Position numbers and translations under genes: made by a program. 64,000 bases of DNA from Mesorhizobium tianshanense (GTDB taxonomy: Bacteria > Pseudomonadota > Alphaproteobacteria > Rhizobiales > Rhizobiaceae): positions 1 to 64,000 of the forward strand of contig NZ_VLKT01000026.1 of assembly GCF_007830515.1 (NCBI RefSeq), given 5' to 3'. Numbering within the stretch: position 1 is the stretch's first letter; every line of letters starts with the position of its first letter. This document shows, one piece after another, positions 8,130 through 17,489 of this stretch. The notes beneath the pieces are model-generated. The model saw only the letters and a program-made list of their open reading frames with translations, was not told where the DNA came from and made no database searches.

Positions 8130-8813
8130 ATGATGCTGGAAAAACTGCGCGCCTGTTGGGGATTTAGCCCGACCGTCGATAGAAACGTCGCCCTGGTCGA
8201 GGGCTTTCTGAAGGGCAAGAGTTTCGCCGACCTGGCGCAGGAACATAGCCTGTCGAAAACGAGGGTGCGCCAAATCATCGAAAAGGCTGATCGGCTCGTG
8301 GGCGGCGGCATCCTGACCAAGGCTGAACCGTCCAAGGCCTCGCCTCGATCCGATTTCATGGTCGACTATCCGTATGTGTGGAACCTGGCCGAGATGCACC
8401 GGCTCGGTAGCGTCACACCGCATCATTTCTTTGCAGAGTTGGAACGCGCCGGATCGCTGGAGCGGCTGGTTGAAAAGATGAAGCGGTTGCCGAGTCGCGC
8501 ACCAACAACACGTGAGCTGGCGCGCCTCGTGTGGCAAAAGGAGAGGGGCGAGAGCCCATGGCCTGCAATGAAGCGATCGAAAGTTGCGATCGTGCAACCA
8601 AGCTGCCCGGTCGACCATCCGGACCGCGGCCTTCAATGCCAGCTCGCCTTGGAACCAGCCCTCCAGGAATTAGGTGAGCGCGCCGCGGAATCCGGCTGGA
8701 CCGAGGACGAGATAGCCTACGCGCTCCTAGAGCTCGCCAGCGCCCGCCTGAAGAGCAACTCCGCCAATCGCGAGACTGAGAGGGCGATTGACCGGGCCAG
8801 GGCAACAAGATGA
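8130..8813 (+). CDS. Hypothetical protein with sigma-region-4-like helix-turn-helix
   Basis: A 227-residue protein. Residues about 25-55 (FLKGKSFADLAQEHSLSKTR followed by VRQII) look like a sigma-70 region 4 or LuxR-type helix-turn-helix. The C-terminal ~60 residues (ALQELGERAAESGWTEDEIA) resemble a conserved tail in rhizobial plasmid proteins. There is no catalytic motif. Its stop overlaps the start of the decayed downstream gene by 4 bp (ATGA), suggesting the two were once translationally coupled. Function unknown; DNA binding is an inference. Confidence 0.55.
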   Translation: MMLEKLRACWGFSPTVDRNVALVEGFLKGKSFADLAQEHSLSKTRVRQIIEKADRLVGGGILTKAEPSKASPRSDFMVDYPYVWNLAEMHRLGSVTPHHFFAELERAGSLERLVEKMKRLPSRAPTTRELARLVWQKERGESPWPAMKRSKVAIVQPSCPVDHPDRGLQCQLALEPALQELGERAAESGWTEDEIAYALLELASARLKSNSANRETERAIDRARATR

Positions 8814-9246
8814 GCCGCGTCTTCGAGAAGCTTCGCCTGACCCGATATGAACGTCGCTGGCCTGAGTTTGGCGGTGAAGGCCTCAACGCAGGCATGCGCG
8901 TCATCAGCCGCGAACGCCGGCGCCATCGTGATAGGACAACCGGACAACCCGGCTATCTGCCTGCCTCGATGCAGTTTCGGAAGCCGCCGCGCTCGGCTTG
9001 AAGGAGCACGACCGCCTGGCCCTGGCGCGGGAACGGATGCTGCGACGCCTGAAGGGGCAGCGCGCTCACTCGAGGCTGCCGCGGCTCATCGATTACGCCT
9101 TGTCGCGACCGCTCGTCTCGCGCGCGATGATCTAAAAGGAGCTGAAAGTGACAACCAGAGGCGCGCTCAATCTCGTTGGCGAGCTCGGCCTGCGCGAGAT
9201 CACGGGCAGGGGGCGCTACCGCGATCGTATATTGGAATCCGTTTAG
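8810..9246 (+). pseudogene. Remnant of an RHE_PE00001-family (DUF1612/HTH) gene
   Basis: Pieces in different frames add up to the C-terminal half of this rhizobial plasmid family: RLTRYERRW at the start, then LDAVSEAAALGLKEHDRLAL ending in SRPLVSRAMI with a TAA at 9133-9135, then directly KELKVTTRGALNLVGELGLR and EITGRGRYR to a stop at 9246. At least one frameshift (about 8970) and the internal stop make it non-functional. The intact family carries DUF1612 and a C-terminal DNA-binding HTH. Confidence 0.65.
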
Positions 9247-9264
9247 CAGCGCCTTCATGCGTTC

Positions 9265-9537
9265 CTACACGGGACGCTCACGCAGATGCTGCTGCATGCT
9301 GTAGATACGCGAGCCGATGGTTCTGGCCGCCCGCTCCATCATCTCGTCTGTCAGCCATTCCGGGCGCTCATCTGAGAAGCCTTTTTCTGTCGCCAAGAAA
9401 TTGACCAGCGCCTCGAACCGCTCTTGGCACTGGCCCTCATCTTCGGGCAGAACGATGTTGAGGCCACATTTCTTGAGACGGACGATAAAGTCACAGGCGT
9501 CAGATATTGCCCTCTGAAACTCTTCCTCGGTCGCCAC
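9265..9537 (-). CDS. Small hypothetical protein downstream of an XRE regulator
   Basis: A 90-residue acidic, probably helical protein (EEEFQRAISDACDFIVRLKK at the N-terminus) with no recognised family. The GTG at 9537 is the first usual start, but the frame is open further upstream and an AAAGGAGAG site near 9590 fits a start about 10 codons earlier at a rare codon, so the N-terminus is uncertain. It follows the XRE protein gene on the same strand by about 50 bp and probably shares its transcript. A toxin-antitoxin role is possible but unsupported. Confidence 0.5.
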   Translation of the reverse strand: MATEEEFQRAISDACDFIVRLKKCGLNIVLPEDEGQCQERFEALVNFLATEKGFSDERPEWLTDEMMERAARTIGSRIYSMQQHLRERPV

Positions 9538-9589
9538 TCTTGGCGCCTGATCGATCCGTTTTGTCGCTATATCTGACGTCTTCTCTCCT

Positions 9590-10117
9590 TTAATAGGCCT
9601 GCCTTTGCTGGACTTCTGGCCGCGTTTCGGGTCCGAACAGATCGAGCGTGGTTACGCCAAGACTCTTTTTCAAGCGATCCAACATGGACAGCTTCACGTC
9701 TCGAATGCCACGCATCATCTCGGACATATAAGCTTCCGACACACCAAGATGTTTGGCCAAGTCTTTGTTTTTCCAGCCCCGCAATGCTTTTAACCGCTTG
9801 AGGCCCTCGACGAAACGATCGGGCACTGTTGGGAATTCTTCGCCTCGCCTCTTAACTAGAGTGTCACCGATAGAACTTGAGAAAAGAACGCTGCAGCGTG
9901 GATAGACAGGCGGACTGTTATCATCGTCGGTGCACAGCAAGCCCTCTTTCCGGAGAAACTCAATAGCGTCCTGAATCTGATTGCCGCTATATTGGCGGCA
10001 CAACCACACTTCAATAACATCGAGAATTGGCACGGCTTCACTTGTTCGATGACGTGGTAGCTCAGTCAAAATCGCTAATGGCAAAACCTCTATTGTCGTA
10101 ATGTCTTTGTCATACAT
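9590..10117 (-). CDS. XRE-family helix-turn-helix regulator with unknown N-terminal domain
   Basis: A 175-residue protein. Residues about 108-160 form a Cro/C1-type HTH (LKALRGWKNKDLAKHLGVSE followed by AYMSEMMRG and LDRLKKSLGV). The N-terminal ~100 residues (ILTELPRHRTSEAVPI, then a winged-helix-like IQDAIEFLRKEGLLCTD) look like a second DNA- or protein-binding module. Such regulators often control small mobile-element modules. Its partner on the same strand is the 90-residue protein downstream. Confidence 0.7.
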   Translation of the reverse strand: MYDKDITTIEVLPLAILTELPRHRTSEAVPILDVIEVWLCRQYSGNQIQDAIEFLRKEGLLCTDDDNSPPVYPRCSVLFSSSIGDTLVKRRGEEFPTVPDRFVEGLKRLKALRGWKNKDLAKHLGVSEAYMSEMMRGIRDVKLSMLDRLKKSLGVTTLDLFGPETRPEVQQRQAY

Positions 10118-10178
10118 AGAGCTGTCTCGGTTTGTCTGAACAGTTTCGGGCGTTTCGCTAAGTGGATTCTCGCCTCGA

Positions 10179-10422
10179 TTATGCTGCTACCCTCATTGGC
10201 GTCAGCGCGTTGAAGTAAGCCTGATCTGGCGTCTGCCGGTCAAGGGATGAATGTGGGCGTCGGGTATTGTAAAAGGTCAGATTGCGGCCGATGCCAGCTC
10301 TCGCCTCGGACACGGTTTTGTAGGCATGGAGATAGACTTCCTCATATTTAATTGACCGCCAGAGTCGCTCGACGAAGACATTGTCCCGCCATCTGCTGGG
10401 TGTTGGCCTGCTGAACGCGTTA
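10179..10422 (-). pseudogene. IS3-family transposase C-terminal remnant
   Basis: The reverse strand encodes the end of an IS3-type integrase core: WRDNVFVERLWRSIKYEEVY, then YNTRRPHSSLDRQTPDQAYF and a natural stop. It contains the last catalytic glutamate region (N.FVERLW). Everything upstream of about 10422, including the other two catalytic aspartates, is missing and replaced by unrelated sequence. Confidence 0.85.
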
Positions 10423-10696
10423 GGGCAATTCAATTGTTCCGCTTTTCCGGCGCACCAGGATGCCCCCACGATAACTGCCACACCGATCGTGTATTCGGCG
10501 ATGATAGCGGCCCACCTTGTGGAGGCCGACGGTCGTGATCGCAGCGTCGGACGCAGCGAGCGCGAGGATGTGAACTGGCTCCTGGATCATTGCGACTGCT
10601 GCAAACACGCGGCCTACCGTATGCGAGGGGATTGTAAGTTTGAATGGTTGTGCGGAATAGGTCCGGAACAAAGTCTCGGTGACCCCGAGAATGGCT

Positions 10697-10807
10697 GGCA
10701 CTGGCGAAGTGGATGTCGGCCAGTTCAGCCAGCTCCTTCAGAACGTGAGCATAATCCACCGCGGTGTGGCGATCGGTAAACTTGATGTGACGCCAGCCTA
10801 TGCCCTC
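10697..10807 (-). pseudogene. IS630-family transposase fragment
   Basis: On the reverse strand the stretch GIGWRHIKFTDRHTAVDYAH followed by VLKELAELADIHFA is typical of the middle of IS630-type transposases, which continue to a V.DN..TH motif. Here the match stops after about 37 residues and a stop codon lies just before it. Only a fragment remains. Confidence 0.6.
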
Positions 10808-11073
10808 CTAGTCTTCGGCTATCGCTCTACAAGCAGCCTCGGGACGCTTCTGCAGACGCTCAGTACGTCGGCGACAGCTTGGGTTATGATGCTACCTACC
10901 TCCGTGATTGCTGGCCGGACAGGCCGGAGCCAACTCGCAGCATGATGCGGTTGAAGCCTCCAGGTTTTTCAACGTGGAAGCCGTGGCCGGAGTCCACGTT
11001 GAAGAACTCAACGTCCTTGATCAGCGAACGTGCGCGCTCTGCGTCGTTGTCGTCCATCGCAGCGAGCAGGATA
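10808..11073. other. Region without recognisable gene, among IS remnants
   Basis: Open frames on both strands overlap each other and carry no family signal. Likely degraded mobile-element DNA, together with 10423-10696. Confidence 0.35.
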
Positions 11074-11430
11074 CTAGTGCAGCGATGCGCGTTTCTGGTC
11101 AGAGTTGCGATCTTTTTTGGTCAGATATCGCATGCCATGGCAATATCTGCACTTCGTCGGCAGATATCCCCGACCGTTCTTGACGATCGGCGCATCATCT
11201 GGATTAGCGACGGTCTCTAGGCCTTCTGCCTGGCAGGCCGGGCATGGTTCCTTATCCTTTAGCCATTCCTGCTTTCGCTCGAATTCCACCAGAATCGAAC
11301 GGAGCTGCCGTTGTGTGCGCGCATCAAGACGATTGAGATCCTTCCCTTCAAGCAAGGTTCGGATCAGTCCTTTTGTCCAATCGTCAAATCGATGGGGTTT
11401 TAGCTGTTCAAAGTATTTTCGCCAGTTCAT
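11074..11430 (-). CDS. Small hypothetical protein with two Cys pairs
   Basis: A 118-residue protein starting MNWRKYFEQLKPHRFDDWTK; the ATG at 11430 is preferred over one 15 codons upstream. Two cysteine pairs, CPAC at about residue 65 and CRYC at about residue 98, flank a VKNGRGYLPTK loop and would suit a zinc ribbon. The N-terminal half is helical and charged. No family recognised. It stands between IS debris, so it may be a cargo gene. Confidence 0.5.
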   Translation of the reverse strand: MNWRKYFEQLKPHRFDDWTKGLIRTLLEGKDLNRLDARTQRQLRSILVEFERKQEWLKDKEPCPACQAEGLETVANPDDAPIVKNGRGYLPTKCRYCHGMRYLTKKDRNSDQKRASLH

Positions 11431-11475
11431 TGCAAATAGAGGTAGCAGCAACAGTGCTTCGGGCCAAGTCTGCAA

Positions 11476-11899
11476 AGTTACACAGAACCGCTTGCCGGGG
11501 GCAGTCGATCCCGGTTTCCGCCCGTCGGACGGCGCTATGCTAAACCTCCTGCGGCTGCCCTTCTACGGGTCGATTCCGGCTGGGGGCCAAATGATACCCT
11601 CTCATGACCGTCATGGGGGTAAGGAAGCATAGAGTTGCAGCACCGAGTTTACATCGGCGTTATTAAATTTCAACCTGACAGGTGTGCCGCGATCCGATCG
11701 GTCGACGATTGATCACGCTCTCACCCGCGGATTGATTACCGCATTTCCCATGTTCGTCGCGGGCCTTCCTCTCTCTAAGCACGGGCATAAGCTGGAAGCT
11801 CGCCCCAACGTGTCTCGAGGATTTCCCATCATGCCTGGATTTCGCGGCACGCCGGTCAGGTTGTTATGTGGTTATCAGAACTCCGGTGAGTCAATATCC
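11476..11899. other. Region without recognisable gene
   Basis: No family-like open frame on either strand and no clear repeat. Confidence 0.35.
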
Positions 11900-12713
11900 T
11901 CATCGAGCTGGTTGGATATGTCGGCTCACGTCCCACACAAAACCTGCCAGCTCACGGGCAATCGCAGTGATGATCTTCGGTTGCGGCTTGCCGGTCGCCG
12001 AGAGCCGACGGTATCGCTAACACAGCCTGGCCTGCGCCTTCCACCCGATGGATCTGCTCTCTTCCGGAAGACCTTCAACCCGCATCCTGTACCGTCGTTC
12101 CTCGCGTGCCGGCAGGCGATAGGACCATGCCGCCTCGACCAGCATGGCGCGCGCTTCTCCGTTCCCGGTTTTCGTAATCGCCCCGCGCCGCGTTCGCGAT
12201 CCGCTCGATGCCTCCGTTGGCGCAAGCCCGAGCCAGCCCATAAGATGCTTTGGTGTTTGGAACCGAGCGAGGTCGCCGATCTCGGTGACGAGCGTAGCCG
12301 CGATCACAAGGCCGACGCCGCGTAACGCTTGCAGGGCCTTCACGAGCGGCGCCAGCGACCAGCCTTCCATCACCTCCTGAAGCATAAGGTCCAGGCGTTC
12401 GCACCTGGCCTGTGCTTCCTCGATACGGCGAATGCATTCACCGAAGACGAACTGCTGATGAGGCGAACCAAAAGCTTGTTCGCCCAACCATCGCCAATGC
12501 ATCCGTGTCCAGTTCGTCCGTCCGGGGAATTTGCGTCCGTGTCGGAGCAGAAATCCCAGCAGCATCTGCCGGGCAGCGACAAGATCGCCCTTCGCCTGAC
12601 GCCGCGCTCTGACCAGATCGCGCATCGCCTCGTGATCTTCATCCGGAACCCAGATCGCCGTCAGTTCACCCGCACGCAGCAACCGCGCGAGCGTAACGGA
12701 GAATCCATGCTAT
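11900..12713 (-). pseudogene. IS110-family transposase, N-terminally truncated with internal stop
   Basis: The reverse strand reads LARLLRAGELTAIWVPDEDH and onward through the C-terminal helix-hairpin-helix part LQALRGVGLVIAATLVTEIG and FQTPKHLMGWLGLAPTE, with the conserved TKTGNGEARAMLVEAAW segment. An in-frame TAG at 12017-12019 interrupts ARLC/RYRRL, after which the same frame continues through KIITAIARELAGFVWDV to TGA at 11900. The N-terminal DEDD catalytic half is absent because the sequence switches to Tn3 transposase near 12713. Not functional. Confidence 0.85.
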
Positions 12714-13890
12714 GATAAATAAAGTGCGCTCCACGCGGCCAACTTCCCGAAGCGCGGCCGCCAGTTCGTTCTGCCGCGGTTAGGATGCGAGTTTTCGGAG
12801 CAACTGGCTCGGTCTGATCTTGCCGGCAGCCATGGTGGCGGCACAACGGAACAGATCAGGCCAGTTCGCAACGATCAGTTCTTCGCGGATTTTGCCGCCG
12901 ACCAGCTGGCGCAAATTTTTGGGCGTCCCTGCGGGATTGAACACGTAGAGGCGCTTCGAGGGTAAGTCGCGGATGCGCAGGACGAGCCGATAGCCGAGCA
13001 TCGCACTGGTCCCGAACAGGTGATCGGTAAACCCAGCCGTATCGGCATATCGCTCTCCAACCTGCCGGCCGGCCTCATTCATCAGCAGGCCATCAAGGAT
13101 GTATGGTGCTTCGCTGACCGTCGCGGGAATGGTCTGTGAGGCGAACGGTGCGAACTGGTCATTGACGTGCGTGTAAGCCTTGAGCCCGGGTTCCGTGCCA
13201 TATTTGGCGTTGACGATGTCCATGGCCTCGCCCTGCCGAGCTGAAGGGAAAAACTGACCATCGCTTGATGCGGTTGTTCCCATACCCCAGAACCGGGACA
13301 TCGGCAGTTTTCCCTGTGCTGCAACCACCGTCGGCAGCGCCTGGTTCATTGCCTCGCTTTCGACATGCCAGCGGGCAAGACGCGAGAGCTGCCAGTAATC
13401 ATGGGTGTTCGAGGCCCCCGCCATTTTCCGAAGCCCAAGGTTCAGCCCTTCGGCAAGCAGGACATTCAGCAAGCCGATCTGGTCGCCGCACGGCACCCCG
13501 GTTCTCAGATGGGAAAAGGCGTCGGTGAATCCGACCGCGGCGTCAACTTCCAGCAAAGTGTCTGTGATCCGCACGGATGGCATTCGACGATAAAGATCGA
13601 GGACCAACTCCTCTGCGTTTTCGGGAACGTCTGCGGTTAATCGGTCGATCCGCAACGTTCCATCTTCAATGCTGCCATGGGGGATGGTCCCATGGCGAGC
13701 GGCCCGCGCCAGCCGCTTCAGTCCATCCGCAAGGCGGCCCTTGCGGTCAGCCAGACAAGCTTGCGGATCGAGAGGAACAGCCAGCCTGGCATTCGCCTGC
13801 GCCGAGGTCATCGGTACAAGGACCTGCTTGAGATCACCGTAGCGCGTATCGACGGAAGCGGTGATATCCTTATCCGACGTGAGCCAACGG
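12712..13890 (-). pseudogene. Tn3-family transposase C-terminal portion, truncated at both ends
   Basis: The longest intact stretch (13811 to 12780) gives 343 residues of the DDE core: DTLLEVDAAVGFTDAFSHLR, then NVLLAEGLNLGLRKMA, SSDGQFFPS and FGTSAMLGYRLVLRIRDLPS. The same frame is open upstream to about 13890 (WLTSDKDITASVDTRYGDLK). A TAA at 12780 replaces the tyrosine codon of the usual 'YPRQNELA'; coding similarity continues (PRQNELAAALREVGRVERTL) until the IS110 sequence begins near 12713. The N-terminal ~600 residues of a normal ~990-residue TnpA are missing. Confidence 0.85.
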
Positions 13891-14120
13891 CTCGTCCGCC
13901 AGCGTATTGAAGCGCGCCATCATCGACGGTCGTGATCGGGGGATTGGTCCAACGCTCCGTGCTCATCGCCAGCTTCTGTCCCATTGCCGCCGCGAGCCGG
14001 CAACGGCAGCTCGCCGGACAATGTCGCGTGATTGCATGGTGAAATACACGAAAACCTGCACGGCATTGCGCGATTCAGAGTACATGCTGCGAAGTTTATT
14101 GACATGATCGAGGTCAATCG
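13891..14120. other. Possible further fragments of a dead gene
   Basis: The reverse strand contains coding-like pieces (RSMYSESRNAVQVFVYFT near 14040-14100 and QKLAMSTERWTNP near 13940-13980) in different frames. I cannot assign the family. Confidence 0.3.
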
Positions 14121-15017
14121 ATGCAGAGGTCGGCACAGCAGATCGAGCGCATATCCCGCTGGCGTGAAGCATTTCGCGACGACACGACAGGCATCCACAA
14201 AACCGTTCAGGATCTCCTCTGGAACTACGCTGCTTTCCGGACGACGGTAAGGATCGTGCGGCTCGCAAACGAAAGGCGCGAGGCGCGTCCGCCACTCAAC
14301 CAAATGCTGTTCAACCTTATATCCGAAGGTTACTGGTCGAGCCTGCTTCTAGGCACAAGACGGCTTCTGGACAAAGCGCCCCTCAACAGCCCGAAGGGCG
14401 TGTATTCGATCCGCTCCGTCGTAAAGGACGTCGAGACAAGCCGCGGATGGATCACCCGGAGGATCTACGTCGAGAAGGTGCTGGATGCTCAATACGATCT
14501 CGATCGACTACGCCGGGAAGAGCATGAGAAACTCACCGCGGCGAAGGGAGGGGTCATCTGGGGCGATCCTGAACTGATGAAGAGCGAAGCCGCGCACCGT
14601 CATTTCGATACGCTAAGCGGTGTATCCCACCTGGAGCGTAGTCCCGATGATCTCATCGATCCTGCGATCTTCACCCGGATCGAGGCCCGCCTTGCGGCCC
14701 TGGATGGAATTGCGGTGCATGTCAGCACACACGTAGCCCATGCCGGCAACAAGGAGAGCCGCCTTAACAAGCTGCTCGACGATTTTGACATACGCGACGC
14801 GCGAAAGACCCTTAAGCAGCTGAAGGAAGTTGCCGACCTGACCGGGGTCTGGTTTGCAAATGAAGGCGGCACGGGCCTTGCAACATATATCGGAGACCAG
14901 TTCGAGGGTCTCGATCAGCCGGTTGTACAAAAGGCCGACATCGCTGATCTGGCCGAACAGTGGCGTGTGATCGATCGCGAGGTCGCGAACTGGTCAATCG
15001 ATCCGGCGGGTCTCTGA
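14121..15017 (+). CDS. Hypothetical helical protein, possibly HEPN/AbiU2-like
   Basis: A 298-residue protein, mostly alpha-helical by composition, with no signal peptide. Residues 20-90 (DLLWNYAAFRTTVRIVRLAN through YWSSLLLGTRRLLDK) and the later VSTHVAHAGNKESR segment recall HEPN-type AbiU2 proteins, in which an R-x(4-6)-H motif is the RNase centre. No perfect R-x4-H is visible, so the assignment is tentative. The gene is intact, flanked by transposon remnants and a frameshifted mucR whose extended frame overlaps its 3' end. It may be a defence-type cargo gene. Confidence 0.4.
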   Translation: MQRSAQQIERISRWREAFRDDTTGIHKTVQDLLWNYAAFRTTVRIVRLANERREARPPLNQMLFNLISEGYWSSLLLGTRRLLDKAPLNSPKGVYSIRSVVKDVETSRGWITRRIYVEKVLDAQYDLDRLRREEHEKLTAAKGGVIWGDPELMKSEAAHRHFDTLSGVSHLERSPDDLIDPAIFTRIEARLAALDGIAVHVSTHVAHAGNKESRLNKLLDDFDIRDARKTLKQLKEVADLTGVWFANEGGTGLATYIGDQFEGLDQPVVQKADIADLAEQWRVIDREVANWSIDPAGL

Positions 15018-15048
15018 ATGCTTCCTGCCTTCACCCTTCCGCCTGCTT

Positions 15049-15526
15049 TCAGCTGAACTTCAGCCCGATCTTCTTCCGGTTGGCCGCGGGAGGCGGCGGA
15101 GCTTCGACAGCCGCTGGTTTTCCGACCAAGCCCCATCGTCTTCGCCAGCGCCGAGCGCGACGCCGAATAGTTCGGCGCCACCATCGGATTGTCGGCCGGC
15201 AGGTTCCACTTCTGTCGATACTGGTCCGGTGTCAGATCGTAATGCGTGGCGAGGTGGCGCTTCAGCGACTTGAATTTCTTGCCGTCCTCGAGGCAGATCA
15301 GGAAATCGCGCGTCACGGATTTGCGGATGGTCACTGCCGGGGTCGGCTTTTCTTCCGGTTGTTCGGGTTTGGCGCCAGCGGCAAGAGTGGCGATCGCTGT
15401 ATGCGTTTCGGCAATCAGGCTGGAGAGCTGGCTCGTGGGTACGGGATTATTGCTCACATAGGCGACAACGACATCGGCGGTCAGCCCGATCAGGCTCGAT
15501 GTTGCCTGCGTATTCTCTACGGTCAT
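15049..15526 (-). pseudogene. MucR-family regulator gene with a one-base frameshift near the end
   Basis: The first ~133 residues are a MucR/Ros zinc-finger regulator: N-terminal DVVVAYVSNNPVP, CLEDGKKFKSLKRHLATHY with the unusual zinc-finger region, LTPDQYRQKWNLPADNPMV and SALAKTMGLGRK. At 15118-15121 there are four A's (reverse strand) where three would continue the normal tail PAAVEAPPPPAANRKKIGLK and stop at 15049. As written the frame instead runs to 14915 and gives an abnormal tail over the neighbouring gene. MucR proteins control exopolysaccharide and motility genes in Rhizobiales. The DNA-binding part is intact, so the product could still work. Confidence 0.75.
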
Positions 15527-15891
15527 GGTGTTGCCCGGATGGGGTTCTTTGTGCGGACGCCACTATCGTGGCGGCATCGTCGGTACAGGAAGAACGGTTC
15601 CTCGCCTAGACCTTGATCAAGCCGGCATAAGTCAGCCGCAAGTGCTGCAGGCATGAATCCGCGAGGTTTCGTGCCGAGTGAAGTGGCTCCTGTGCAGAGC
15701 CCATTTCCCGCTCTTTCGGCTTAATTCCCTTGTTCCAGCCCGGACCTTGCCGATCAACCCGCTGCGGGGTCGGACTACGCAAAGCGTGCCGTCGCTCATG
15801 GCTTCGCCATCGCGATGATCGCGGTCCCGGCTGGACCCGACGGGCGCCTGTCGAGCGGGGAATGGTCCCCGCGACCACGGGAGCCAAACAA
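15527..15891. other. Leader region of the backbone cluster
   Basis: GC-rich stretch without a supported gene. It contains CGCGATGATCGCGGTCC at 15811-15827, nearly the same as a stretch before the DUF736 gene (32702-32718). Probably carries the promoter of the next small gene. Confidence 0.4.
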
Positions 15892-16074
15892 ATGTCGCAC
15901 GAACTCGCTCAGAGCCACGCCTGGAACCTCGCTCGCACCCTGATGACGCCGGTCATCCTGTTCAAGGTCGATGACAACGAATTCGGCGTTCTTCCTGCCG
16001 AAGACCTCGACGGCGACGAGGTCGAGGCGATCTTCGAATACTGCCCATACACAGGAGGTCGGCCGGTTCATTGA
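15892..16074 (+). CDS. Small conserved-type plasmid protein (60 aa)
   Basis: A 60-residue acidic protein starting MSHELAQSHAWNLARTLMTP and continuing VILFKVDDNEFGVLPAEDLD. The ATG at 15892 follows a GGGAGCC ribosome-binding-like site. It has no known domain but has normal codon use and leads the + strand backbone series. Function unknown. Confidence 0.55.
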   Translation: MSHELAQSHAWNLARTLMTPVILFKVDDNEFGVLPAEDLDGDEVEAIFEYCPYTGGRPVH

Positions 16075-16254
16075 ACCGGCCCCCTCGCCACGGCGTGCCG
16101 CTTGCGAGCGGCAGGCCGCAAGGGAGGCTGCGCCGCGGCGGAAGCCGCGCCCTTGCGCCCTTTGCTCTTCGCGGCGGTCGCGGAGTGTTCCGCGAATTAT
16201 GTGGAAGAGATAGACTTGGAGAAAGGCCGGCCGGAAGGCTGCCGGGAGAGAAGA

Positions 16255-17154
16255 ATGGAAAAGGCGGATATAGAAGAGCTGCGCGGCCGGGTCGGCTGTG
16301 CGGCGGTGCTGGAGACCGGCGGCTTCGCGGTCGACCTCAAGGAAAGCACCCGCAAAGCGGTCAAATACCGCCGTGGCGATGATATCATCATCGTCATCCA
16401 TGACGGCAAGGGATGGTTCGACCCGTTGTCGGATGCAAAGGGCGATGTCTATTCGCTGGTGCAGCATCTGGACGGCGGCGATTTCCTGGAGGCCTTCGTG
16501 CAGGTAGCGTCGCTTGTGGGATTCGTGCCGAGCGAGCCCGAATGGAAACGGCAGTCCCGGGAGACCGAACCCGACCAGTCCGTCCCGGAACGATGGGCGG
16601 CGCGACGCAAGCCGTGGCGCGGGTCGGCGACCTGGCGCTATCTGCGCGATGAGCGGCACATTCCCGAACAGGTCATCCGGACAGCGATCGCTCAGAACGT
16701 TCTGAGGGAAGGCCCGCGCGGCAGCATGTGGGCCGCCCACAGCGACGCGGCCGGTATCGTTACCGGCTGGGAGGAGCGCGGCCCGGAATGGCGTGGTTTT
16801 GCGGCCGGAGGCGGCAAGGTGTTGTTCCGGTTCGGGACGGTGGCAGCCACCCGCATCTGCGTCACCGAAGCGGCGATCGACGCCATGAGCCTGGCCGCGA
16901 TCGAACGGATCCGGCGCGACACGCTGTATGCCAGCACCGGCGGCGGTTGGTCGCCGGCGACGGACACGGCTCTTCGCCTGTTGGGAGGAAGGCCGAACAC
17001 GCGGCTTGTAGCGGCCACCGACGCCAACCCGCAGGGCGAGGCATTCGTGTCGAGGCTGCGTGAGCTTGCCGGCGCGCTCGCCTGTGACTTTGAGCGGCTG
17101 AAGCCGCTCGCCGAAGACTGGAACGCGATACTGCAGGACGCGGCATCCGCCTGA
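16255..17154 (+). CDS. DUF3991 and toprim domain protein
   Basis: A 299-residue protein. The N-terminal region (KADIEELRGRVGCAAVLETG, then GDDIIIVIHDGKGWFDPLSD) matches the zinc-free primase-like leader of plasmid DUF3991 proteins. Residues ~105-175 are DUF3991 (WRYLRDERHIPEQVIRTAIA). Residues ~200-295 form a toprim fold with the catalytic-type ICVTEAAIDAMSLA glutamate and LVAATDANPQGEAF aspartate. Such proteins are thought to act in plasmid or ICE DNA processing, perhaps priming the transferred strand. The ATG at 16255 has an AGAGAAG site before it. Confidence 0.8.
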   Translation: MEKADIEELRGRVGCAAVLETGGFAVDLKESTRKAVKYRRGDDIIIVIHDGKGWFDPLSDAKGDVYSLVQHLDGGDFLEAFVQVASLVGFVPSEPEWKRQSRETEPDQSVPERWAARRKPWRGSATWRYLRDERHIPEQVIRTAIAQNVLREGPRGSMWAAHSDAAGIVTGWEERGPEWRGFAAGGGKVLFRFGTVAATRICVTEAAIDAMSLAAIERIRRDTLYASTGGGWSPATDTALRLLGGRPNTRLVAATDANPQGEAFVSRLRELAGALACDFERLKPLAEDWNAILQDAASA

Positions 17155-17489
17155 CGGCGCCGATCACTCAACTGCCGGCGCAGGATTGAAGATCGCCGGC
17201 CCGCGCTTTGCCATGGTCATGTCAACTCGAAAGGGTGCGCCCACACGGGCATGACAGCCGGTTCGCACCGCCAAATTGGGGAGGGCAAGAAGGGAGAAAA
17301 GGAAAGGAAACCCGGCTGCCGCATGCCCGCCGGTCGCGTGCAAGGGTGAAGCTTCGCCCGGCTGCGCCGGCCCTTGACCCGCCCGGACGGAGAGGCGGCC
17401 GCAGGGGAGGGGTCATGAAGGGCTGAAGATGATGGGCATCCACGAGGGTGCTCCGCGCTCCGGCCCGACGAGGCTGAAGGAGCCCGCCG
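17155..17489. other. Intergenic leader, no gene seen
   Basis: About 335 bp of purine-rich and GC-rich sequence with an ACTGCC repeat flavour but no supported gene. A GAAGGAG ribosome-binding site immediately precedes the next ATG. Confidence 0.4.
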
